From NCBI GenBank assembly GCA_036525535.1, contig DATDAH010000260.1, forward strand, positions 1-19,779: 19,779 nt of DNA, given 5' to 3'. The position numbers and the translations under genes were made by a program. This DNA comes from DATDAH01 sp036525535 (GTDB lineage: Bacteria; Actinomycetota; Acidimicrobiia; Acidimicrobiales; DATDAH01). The number at the start of each line of letters is the position of its first letter. Positions within the stretch are counted from its first letter, which is position 1. The notes below the pieces were generated by a model that did not search any database, was not told where the DNA came from, and worked only from the letters and a program-made list of their open reading frames with translations. Positions 1-5,605 of this stretch are shown here, piece after piece.

Positions 1-16
1 CGGCGCCGAGCAGCGA

Positions 17-985
17 CTACCGGTTCTGGAGCGCCTCGATCACCTGAGGGAGCACCTTGTGGACGTCCCCGACGATGCCGAGGTCGGCCACCGAGAAGAT
101 GGGCGCCTCGGCGTCCTTGTTGATGGCGATGATGTTCTTGGACCCCTTCATCCCCACCAGGTGCTGGGTCGCGCCGGAGATGCCGCAGGCGATGTAGACG
201 GTCGGCTTCACGACCTTGCCCGTCTGGCCCACCTGGTACGAGTACGGGACCCAGCCGGCGTCCACGATGGCGCGGGACGCGCCCGGAGCCGCCTTGAGGA
301 GCTTGGCCAGCTGCTCGATCATCTCGTACTTGCCGGCCTCGCCCAGGCCCCGCCCGCCCGAGACCACGACCGCGGCCTCGTCCAGCTTCGGGCCTTCGTG
401 TTCCTCGACGTGGCGAGCCTTGACCGTGGCCGTCCCGGTGGCGCCCGTGTCGGGCACTGCGAGGTCGGCCACCTCGGCGGCACCGCCGCTCGGCGCCTCG
501 GCCACGGGAAAGGACTTCGGTCGGATGAGGACCAGAGCCGGGCCGTCGCCGCCCACCTTGGTGCGGATGTTGGTCGCCCCACCGAAGATCGGCTCGGTGG
601 TGACCAGGGCGCCACCGTCCTCGCTCAGATCGACGTTGTTGGTCGACACCGTCCGGTCGAGCTTGGCGGACAGGCGGCCGGCCACGTCGCGGCCGTCGTA
701 GGTCGTGCCGAACAGGATGGCGTCGGGCGCGTCGCCCCCTTGGACGGCGGCGGCGATGGCGGAGGCCACGGGAACCCCCTGGAGCACGTCGCCCAGGTCG
801 CCGGTGGCGTGCACCTTCGTCGCGCCGTGGCCGCCGAGGGTCTCGGCCACGGCACTGCCGTCGCCGCCGTACACGCACTCGACGGTGTCCGCCAGCTCGC
901 CGGCCTTGGCCAGGATCTCGAGGGTGATCGGCAGGACCTCGCCGTCACGGGCCTCGGCGTACACCCAGATGCGGGAGAGAGCCAT
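17..985 (-). CDS. etfA: Electron transfer flavoprotein subunit alpha
   Basis: EtfA carries the redox-active FAD of the EtfAB heterodimer, which accepts electrons from acyl-CoA and related dehydrogenases and passes them to the membrane quinone pool. The 322-residue protein has the family length. The N-terminal half is the variable alpha/beta domain. The C-terminal half has the canonical FAD domain: a GRGLG motif near residue 210, then GQTGKVVKP, CGISGATQH, GMKGS, INKD and ADLGIVGD in the family order. The ATG start follows the etfB stop by two bases, so the two subunits are co-transcribed and probably translationally coupled. All recognisable cofactor motifs are present. The only gene-free sequence to the left is the first 16 bases. 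Confidence 0.97.
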   Translation of the reverse strand: MALSRIWVYAEARDGEVLPITLEILAKAGELADTVECVYGGDGSAVAETLGGHGATKVHATGDLGDVLQGVPVASAIAAAVQGGDAPDAILFGTTYDGRDVAGRLSAKLDRTVSTNNVDLSEDGGALVTTEPIFGGATNIRTKVGGDGPALVLIRPKSFPVAEAPSGGAAEVADLAVPDTGATGTATVKARHVEEHEGPKLDEAAVVVSGGRGLGEAGKYEMIEQLAKLLKAAPGASRAIVDAGWVPYSYQVGQTGKVVKPTVYIACGISGATQHLVGMKGSKNIIAINKDAEAPIFSVADLGIVGDVHKVLPQVIEALQNR

Positions 986-987
986 GA

Positions 988-1773
988 TCAGATCACCTTC
1001 AGTTCGTCCAGGAAGGCGACGACCCGTTGGTAGGCCTCGCCCTCGTCCTCGATGATCTCGCCCGCCTCACGCTCGGCGGCGGCGGTCACGTCGACCACTT
1101 CCTGGTCGGCGCCGGCCCAGCCGACGTCGGAGGCGTCGAGGCCGAGATCGGCGACGGTCACCTCGTCGACGGGCTTGTTCTTGGCCGCCATGATCCCCTT
1201 GAAGGAGGGGTAGCGGGGCTCGACCACACCGGCGGTCACCGAGACCACGGCGGGTAGCGGGCAGCTGATCTCGTCGTAGCCCAGCTCGGTCTGGCGCTGG
1301 ACCCCGACCGCACCGTCGCCGACGTGGATCTCCTTGGCAAAGGTCACCGACGGCAGGCCGAGCAGCTCAGCCAGCTGCTCGGGCACGGTGCCCGTGTAGC
1401 CGTCGCTGGACTCCGTGGCGGTCAGGATCAGGTCGACACCCTCCACCCGGCCGATCGCCTTCGCCAGCACCTTGGCGGTGGACAGGGAGTCCGAGCCGGC
1501 CAGGGCCTCGTCGCTGACCAAGACGGCTTTGGCCGCACCCATGGCCAGCGCCGTGCGCAGGCCGCTGGTCTCGCTGTTGGGGGCCATGGAGACGAGGGTC
1601 ACCTCGCCGTCGCCACCGGCGTTGTCCGCCAGCTGCAGGGCCATCTCGACCCCGTACGAGTCGGCCTCGTCCAGGATCAGCTTGGAATCACGCTTCAGCG
1701 TGTTGGTCTCGGGATCCAACGCACCCGGCTCGGCCGGGTCGGGGATCTGCTTCACGCACACGACGATGTTCAC
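988..1773 (-). CDS. etfB: Electron transfer flavoprotein subunit beta
   Basis: EtfB is the AMP-binding partner of EtfA and the docking surface for client dehydrogenases. I chose the GTG at 1771-1773, giving 261 residues starting MNIVVCVKQIPDP, the usual N-terminus of the family. A longer frame reaches an ATG at 1839 but adds 22 residues with no family resemblance. A GGAG ribosome-binding site lies nine bases before the GTG. The signature segment is present: YTGTVPEQLAELLGLP preceded by TATESSDG, followed by CPLPAVVSVT and the C-terminal recognition-loop region. It is the first gene of an etfB-etfA operon, divergent from the lipid kinase gene. Confidence 0.95.
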   Translation of the reverse strand: MNIVVCVKQIPDPAEPGALDPETNTLKRDSKLILDEADSYGVEMALQLADNAGGDGEVTLVSMAPNSETSGLRTALAMGAAKAVLVSDEALAGSDSLSTAKVLAKAIGRVEGVDLILTATESSDGYTGTVPEQLAELLGLPSVTFAKEIHVGDGAVGVQRQTELGYDEISCPLPAVVSVTAGVVEPRYPSFKGIMAAKNKPVDEVTVADLGLDASDVGWAGADQEVVDVTAAAEREAGEIIEDEGEAYQRVVAFLDELKVI

Positions 1774-1809
1774 GACGAAGTGCTCCAGTCGGGGGCATAC
1801 ATGGCGAAG

Positions 1810-1839
1810 ATTGTCGGTCCCTACCCCAGCGGCGGCCAA
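1810..1839 (-). promoter_or_regulatory. Candidate etfB promoter
   Basis: On the minus strand TTGGCC (1839-1834) and GACAAT (1815-1810) are separated by 18 bases, a reasonable -35/-10 pair. Transcription would begin near 1803 and give a leader of about 30 bases with the GGAG site. The match is moderate, since the -10 is GACAAT rather than TANNNT. Confidence 0.35.
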
Positions 1840-1852
1840 ATCGACCGCCGCT
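1828..1852. promoter_or_regulatory. Operator-like inverted repeat between etfB and the lipid kinase gene
   Basis: AGCGGCGG (1828-1835) and CCGCCGCT (1845-1852) are perfect 8-base complements around a 9-base spacer. The element lies in the short divergent intergenic region. It overlaps the candidate -35 of etfB and touches the candidate -10 of the kinase gene (TACCGT, 1852-1857), which is where an operator serving both genes would sit. GC-rich chance complementarity cannot be excluded. Confidence 0.4.
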
Positions 1853-1857
1853 ACCGT
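1852..1857 (+). promoter_or_regulatory. Candidate -10 element for the lipid kinase gene, leaderless geometry
   Basis: TACCGT fits TANNNT and predicts a start of transcription near 1864, two bases before the proposed CTG. No ribosome-binding site is visible, and no good -35 is seen 17 bases upstream. Confidence 0.3.
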
Positions 1858-1865
1858 CTTGCCTC

Positions 1866-2795
1866 CTGAAGGTCCTCCTGCTCGTCAACTCCTTGGCGTC
1901 CTCGGTCACGCCCCGCACGCGGGTGGTGATTCGCAAGGCCCTGTCGGCCGACCATGACGTCGAGGTGGCGGAGACCAACCGACGGGACCACGCGACCTCT
2001 CTGGCGCGGGGGGCGGTCCACGCCGGTGTCGACGTCGTCGTCGTGCTCGGAGGCGACGGGACCCTGAACGAGGCCGCCAACGGGCTGGCTGGGTCCGACA
2101 CCGCCCTGGCCGCGCTCCCCGGCGGCTCGACCAACGTCTTCGCCCGGACCATCGGCCTGCCCAACGACCCCATCGAGGCCACCAGCGACCTGCTCGACGC
2201 GTTGGCCCGGGATGCCATCCGGCCCGTCGGGCTGGGCAACGTGAACGGCCGCTACTTCCTCTTCCACACGGGCGTGGGCTTCGACGCCGCCATCGTGGCC
2301 CAGGTCGAGAGGCGCTCGGGGCTCAAGCGCTACGCCGGCCACGCGCTCTTCATCTACGCGGGCATCGAGACCACCATCGGCCATTACGACCGTAAGCACC
2401 CCCACTTCTCGGTCCACCATGCCGACGGCCAGGTCATCGACGACGGCTACATGACCGTGGTCCTCAACACGAACCCCTACACCTACCTGGGCAACCGGCC
2501 CTTCAACCTGGCCCCCGACGCCGGCTTCGACCGGGGCCTGGCCGTGGTCACGGTGCGCACGATGAGGGTCCTGCCGTTCCTGTCCATCGCCGCCTCGGCC
2601 CTCAGCTCGGGCCGGCGCCTGCGGAAGTCGAAGAACGTCGACTACCGCACCGACGTCGAGGCGGTCGCCGTGGTGGCGGACCCCGCTCACCCCAAGGGGG
2701 ACATGCCCTACCAGGTCGACGGCGACCACCTCGGCCCCGTCGAGCGCCTCGAGTTCAAGCACGAGCCCAACGCCCTCCGCCTCGTCCTGCCGTGA
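1866..2795 (+). CDS. Diacylglycerol kinase family lipid kinase
   Basis: This is a member of the DAGK catalytic-domain family (YegS/BmrU/DgkB type), which phosphorylates diacylglycerol or a related lipid at the inner membrane face using ATP. The glycine-rich nucleotide loop GGDGTLNEAANGL is at residues 62-74 and PGGSTNVFAR is at 85-94 (often PLGTGNDFAR in relatives). The C-terminal beta-sandwich half ends with the QVDGDHLG and ERLEF type motif. The start is unusual: no ATG, GTG or TTG precedes the conserved first strand KVLLLVN. The only in-frame initiators are a CTG at 1866 and a TTG at 1893, and the TTG would delete that strand. I chose CTG, giving 309 residues. The neighbouring phosphodiesterase suggests glycerolipid turnover. 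The exact substrate is not visible. Confidence 0.85.
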   Translation: MKVLLLVNSLASSVTPRTRVVIRKALSADHDVEVAETNRRDHATSLARGAVHAGVDVVVVLGGDGTLNEAANGLAGSDTALAALPGGSTNVFARTIGLPNDPIEATSDLLDALARDAIRPVGLGNVNGRYFLFHTGVGFDAAIVAQVERRSGLKRYAGHALFIYAGIETTIGHYDRKHPHFSVHHADGQVIDDGYMTVVLNTNPYTYLGNRPFNLAPDAGFDRGLAVVTVRTMRVLPFLSIAASALSSGRRLRKSKNVDYRTDVEAVAVVADPAHPKGDMPYQVDGDHLGPVERLEFKHEPNALRLVLP

Positions 2796-2837
2796 CATTT
2801 GACTGGCTTCGCTTCGCTCCGCAAGTCCGGCTCCGCC
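2792..2837 (+). repeat. Short dispersed 3'-UTR repeat, copy A
   Basis: It begins at the stop codon of the lipid kinase gene (GTGACATTTGA) and runs through GGCTTCGCT to AAGTCCGGCTCCGCC. Copy B, at 10426-10469 on the minus strand, matches it at about 40 of 44 aligned bases with a 2-base gap. Copy B also begins just after a stop codon (mrp), in the same orientation relative to its gene. Confidence 0.7.
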
Positions 2838-2873
2838 AAGCTGACGGCCGTAGCCGCTGCTCCGCGGCGACTG

Positions 2874-2895
2874 CGCAGCCTTACGACGGGCTGCG
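2874..2895. terminator. Terminator-like hairpin between convergent genes
   Basis: CGCAGCC (2874-2880) pairs perfectly with GGCTGCG (2889-2895) around an 8-base loop. It lies between the convergent ends of the lipid kinase gene (2795) and the phosphodiesterase gene (2910), so it could serve both. There is no T-tract, which is common for hairpins in GC-rich actinobacteria. Confidence 0.4.
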
Positions 2896-2909
2896 GTCCC
2901 ACCCCGCGT

Positions 2910-3596
2910 TCAGGGTCGAGGGATGAGGGCGCGGGCGACGGCGGGGACGTTGGTGCAGAGGCCGTCGATGCCGAGGGCCAGGAGCTCGGTCATGCGGTTG
3001 GTGTCGTCGACGGTCCAGACGTTGACCTTCACCCCGGCGGCGTGGCACCGGGTGACGAGGTCCTCGTCGACGAACCAGTCGAAGGGATGCAGGGCCTGGT
3101 GGCCGGCCCCCAGCAGGACGTCGACGACATCGGGCGCGGGCTCCACGACCAGCAGGGCGGTGGCCAGGTGCGGGGCCTGCTCGCGGACCCGGACGAGGGT
3201 GGCCGGGTTGAAGGAGGAGATCAGGACCTCGTCCCCGCCACCGCGCTGGGCCAGGAGGGCGACGGTTGCCTCGGCCACGAACTCCTCGACGTCGGCGTCC
3301 GGATCAGGCTCGTTGTTCTTGATCTCGATGTTCACGCCCATCCCCGCGCAGGCGTCGAGAGCGCGAGCCAACGTGGGCACCGACGGCGGGAGGTCGGCTG
3401 CGGCGAGCTCGACGATGGCCCGGCCGTCGTACAGCAGCGCATCGTGGTGGACCACCAGCGAGTGGTCCGCGGTGCGCCGCACGTCCAACTCGACCCAGTC
3501 CGCACCCTGCTCGGCGGCGCCTCGGAACGCCTCGATCGTGTTCTCGGCGAAGGTGGCCGACGCCCCCCGATGGGCGATGACGACGGCCGGTGACAT
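2910..3596 (-). CDS. Glycerophosphodiester phosphodiesterase
   Basis: This GDPD-family TIM-barrel enzyme hydrolyses glycerophosphodiesters to glycerol 3-phosphate and an alcohol. Its 228 residues are typical of a single cytoplasmic GDPD domain with no signal peptide. The catalytic elements are visible: HRGA at 9-12, ENT at 18-20, the metal-binding pair in VELDV (E36, D38), VHHD near 49-52, and NIEIK near 113-117. The C-terminal strand VNVWTVDD is also typical. The ATG at 3594-3596 has only a poor upstream AGG. The minus-strand -10-like TAGGTT (3610-3605) predicts initiation at about 3598, two bases before the start, so the mRNA may be leaderless. The gene is convergent with the lipid kinase gene and divergent from whiB. 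Confidence 0.92.
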   Translation of the reverse strand: MSPAVVIAHRGASATFAENTIEAFRGAAEQGADWVELDVRRTADHSLVVHHDALLYDGRAIVELAAADLPPSVPTLARALDACAGMGVNIEIKNNEPDPDADVEEFVAEATVALLAQRGGGDEVLISSFNPATLVRVREQAPHLATALLVVEPAPDVVDVLLGAGHQALHPFDWFVDEDLVTRCHAAGVKVNVWTVDDTNRMTELLALGIDGLCTNVPAVARALIPRP

Positions 3597-3604
3597 CCGT
3601 GTGA

Positions 3605-3610
3605 AACCTA
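3605..3610 (-). promoter_or_regulatory. Candidate -10 of the phosphodiesterase gene, near-leaderless
   Basis: TAGGTT on the minus strand (TANNNT) lies eight bases before the ATG. It predicts a transcript with a leader of about two bases. No convincing -35 is seen. Confidence 0.3.
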
Positions 3611-3614
3611 CCTG

Positions 3615-3643
3615 TTGCCCACCTTGTCACTCGGGAGTAGGGT
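3615..3643 (+). promoter_or_regulatory. whiB promoter (-35 TTGCCC, -10 TAGGGT)
   Basis: TTGCCC (3615-3620) and TAGGGT (3638-3643) are separated by exactly 17 bases. This is the best sigma-70-type promoter in the window. Transcription should start near 3650, giving a whiB leader of about 100 bases. Confidence 0.6.
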
Positions 3644-3655
3644 GACCCCGCTGCA

Positions 3656-3671
3656 TGTGAACGGAATCACG
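3656..3671. promoter_or_regulatory. CRP-like binding site in the whiB leader
   Basis: TGTGA-N6-TCACG matches the CRP consensus TGTGA-N6-TCACA at nine of ten defined positions. Flanking GC/GC (3653-3654 and 3673-3674) extends the dyad. The centre is about 14 bases downstream of the predicted transcription start, a position expected to repress. Mycobacterial whiB1 is known to be controlled by cAMP-CRP, which supports the reading. Confidence 0.5.
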
Positions 3672-3685
3672 AGCACCGGCCGCCT

Positions 3686-3719
3686 CTGTCGCTCCCTCGC
3701 TCCGCAGCATCAACGACAG
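3686..3719 (+). other. Possible stem-loop in the whiB leader
   Basis: CTGTCG (3686-3691) can pair with CGACAG (3714-3719), with a further CT/AG pairing inside. It lies in the predicted untranslated leader, 25 bases before the GGAGG ribosome-binding site. The stem is modest, so it may be chance. Confidence 0.25.
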
Positions 3720-3752
3720 CCCCCTACTCCTGCAACCTCACGTGGAGGTTCT

Positions 3753-4064
3753 GTGGCCCTCCCAGCGCTCAACGCACCCGGCCTCACCCCGGAAGACGAG
3801 ATCGATGACTGGCGCGACGGCGCCGCCTGCCGGGACACCGATCCCGACCTGTTCTTCCCCGTCGGCACGACGGGTCCGGCCCTCGAGCAGATCGAGGCGG
3901 CCAAGGCCGTGTGCTTCCAGTGCGAGGCCCAAGCCGCGTGCCTGGAGTTCGCCATCATCTCGAACCAGGACTCCGGTGTCTGGGGAGGGACCTCCGAAGA
4001 GGAGCGCCGGGTGCTGCGCCGCCGGCACGTCGCCCGCCTGAAGGCCGAGCGCCGCGCCAGTTAG
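3753..4064 (+). CDS. whiB1: WhiB-family Fe-S transcriptional regulator, WhiB1-like
   Basis: Wbl proteins bind a [4Fe-4S] cluster, respond to nitric oxide or oxygen, and act with the primary sigma factor. The 103-residue product has the four cluster cysteines C26, C54, C57 and C63 (C-x27-C-x2-C-x5-C), and the turn motif GVWGG at 75-79 followed by an Arg-rich tail. The segments DWRDGAACRD, LFFPVG, GPALEQI and NQDSGVWGG are those of WhiB1 rather than other Wbl subclasses. The frame is open further upstream, including a GTG at 3657. I chose the GTG at 3753 because GGAGG (3744-3748) precedes it by four bases. The last four bases overlap the convergent pdtaS gene, repeating the mycobacterial whiB1-pdtaS arrangement. 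Confidence 0.93.
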   Translation: MALPALNAPGLTPEDEIDDWRDGAACRDTDPDLFFPVGTTGPALEQIEAAKAVCFQCEAQAACLEFAIISNQDSGVWGGTSEEERRVLRRRHVARLKAERRAS

Positions 4065-5560
4065 GTCGGGAACACCTCGTCGGCGACGAGGGGGACGCGG
4101 ACCTCGGCCACGGCGCCGTGCTCGTGGTCGCCGGTGTCAGCCCGGGCCTGCATCGAGATGGAGCCCCCCAGCTCGGTCGTGACCAGGGTCTTGACGATGT
4201 TCAGGCCGAGGCCGGTGGTGTGGTCGATGTCGAACCCCGGCGGCAGGCCGACCCCGTCGTCGGTGACCCGGACCACCAGGAAATGGCCGTCGTTGGCCAC
4301 TTGCACGAGGACCTCGCCCACCGGCGTCTCGCCGTCGTCGTCGAAGGGGTAGGCGTGCTCCACGATGTTCTGCACCAACTCGGTGATGACGATCGACAGC
4401 GGTGTGGCGATGAAGGCCGGCAGCTTCCCGGCATCGCCCTCGATGCGGAACTTCACCCGGTAGTCGTGGGGCACCAGGCCCTCCTCGACCGTGCGCAGCA
4501 AGGGCCTCAGCACCTCGACGAAGGGCACGTCCTCGCCGGCCCCCCGGCTGAGGATCTCGTGGACCATGGCGATGGACGAGATGCGGGCCACCGACTCCTC
4601 GATGGCGTTGCGGGCTTCCGGGAGCTCCATGCGCCGCGCTTGGAGGCTCAGTAGGGAGCTGATCGTCTGCAGGTTGTTCTTCACCCGGTGGTGGATCTCC
4701 CGGATCGTGGCGTCCTTGGACAACAGCAGCAGGTCCCGCCGGCGAAGCTCGCTGATGTCGCGGATGAGGACGACGGCGCCGGTGGCCTCGCCCCGCTCCA
4801 GCAGCGGGATGCAGCTGATGACCACGGTCACGCCGGAGGGCCGTTCCACCTCGTGGGTGACCGGGACACCGAAGGCGTAGGCGTCCCGCACCATCTCGTC
4901 GTCGAGGCCGACCTCGGCCAGCGTGCGCCCCTCGGCCGCCGAGTCCACCCCGATGCGGTGCAGGGCCGACACGCCGTTGGGCGAGTGGTACTCGATGCGC
5001 CGCAGGGCATCGAGGAGGACCACGCCGTCACCGACCCGGGGGGCCAGCTCGCTCTCGAAGTCGGCTCGGGGGAACGGGAAGCTGCCCTCGGCGATCATGC
5101 GGGCGAAGCGGTGGAACATGGTGACGTACGTCCGCTCCAGCTCGCCGGGGAGGCGCCCGACCGACGACGCCGACTCGCGGGTCAGCACGGCGACGAGCTC
5201 GCCGTCGGCCCGCACCGGTATGCACTCCACCCGCACCAGCTCCCGCACCGCGGCGCTGGTGACCTCGCCTTCGATCATCTCGTCCCGCTTGAAGCAGCGG
5301 GTGACGACCTCCCGCTCCTCGGCGGAGACCATCGAGCCCACCAGGTCCGACCGGTAGAGGGTCTGGCTGGTGGCCGGGCGGATCTGGCCCAGGACCACGA
5401 AGCCCTCGTCCCCCTTGGGGTCGAGGGGGGCGAAGAGCAGGAGGTCGGCGAAGCAGAGGTCGGCCAGGAACCCCCACGAGGCGGCCAGCCGCTGCAGGTG
5501 CTCGATCTGGTCGTCCCGTAGCGGCGTGTGCGCCCGGGCGAGCTCCAGCAGTCCAGCCAT
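4061..5560 (-). CDS. pdtaS: PdtaS-type sensor histidine kinase
   Basis: This is a cytosolic histidine kinase of the HisKA_2/HWE-like class. The family phosphorylates the ANTAR-domain RNA-binding regulator PdtaR. The 499-residue length matches mycobacterial PdtaS. There are no membrane segments. Residues 1-155 form a GAF-like sensor, 165-275 a PAS-like domain, then the phosphoacceptor segment EIHHRVKNNLQT (H290/H291). The ATPase domain has an N-box ELVQNIVEHAY near 394-404, DDGVGLP at 434-440 and TGLGLNIV at 449-456. No PdtaR partner lies in the window. It follows the GGT-like gene by 45 bases and may be the last gene of that operon. However, TAGCCT (5572-5567) sits exactly where a leaderless promoter for its ATG would be. 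Confidence 0.93.
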   Translation of the reverse strand: MAGLLELARAHTPLRDDQIEHLQRLAASWGFLADLCFADLLLFAPLDPKGDEGFVVLGQIRPATSQTLYRSDLVGSMVSAEEREVVTRCFKRDEMIEGEVTSAAVRELVRVECIPVRADGELVAVLTRESASSVGRLPGELERTYVTMFHRFARMIAEGSFPFPRADFESELAPRVGDGVVLLDALRRIEYHSPNGVSALHRIGVDSAAEGRTLAEVGLDDEMVRDAYAFGVPVTHEVERPSGVTVVISCIPLLERGEATGAVVLIRDISELRRRDLLLLSKDATIREIHHRVKNNLQTISSLLSLQARRMELPEARNAIEESVARISSIAMVHEILSRGAGEDVPFVEVLRPLLRTVEEGLVPHDYRVKFRIEGDAGKLPAFIATPLSIVITELVQNIVEHAYPFDDDGETPVGEVLVQVANDGHFLVVRVTDDGVGLPPGFDIDHTTGLGLNIVKTLVTTELGGSISMQARADTGDHEHGAVAEVRVPLVADEVFPT

Positions 5561-5566
5561 GCCTGG

Positions 5567-5579
5567 AGGCTAGGTAGCC
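5567..5579 (-). promoter_or_regulatory. Candidate leaderless promoter -10 and palindrome upstream of pdtaS
   Basis: On the minus strand TAGCCT (5572-5567) is followed by six bases and then the ATG, so initiation would fall on the A of the start codon. The -10 overlaps the imperfect palindrome GGCTAGGTAGCC (5568-5579). No consensus -35 is seen. Confidence 0.35.
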
Positions 5580-5605
5580 GGTCGCCGCCTGTGTGGTGAT
5601 GCGCG

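Noticed and set aside
59..1957. Several long plus-strand frames opposite etfA and etfB
   Set aside because: Composition is that of reverse-frame shadows, and the etf genes on the other strand have full family motifs.
3683..3710. Possible third copy of the 3'-UTR repeat (CGCTCCCTCGCTCCGCAGC)
   Set aside because: Only a CGCTCC-rich stretch is shared; the diagnostic ACATT and AAGTCCGGCTCCGCC parts are missing, and it lies 5' of a gene.
3657..3752. GTG at 3657 as an earlier whiB start (32 extra residues)
   Set aside because: It lies seven bases from the predicted transcription start and inside the CRP-like dyad, has no ribosome-binding site, and adds residues unlike WhiB1; GGAGG clearly serves 3753.
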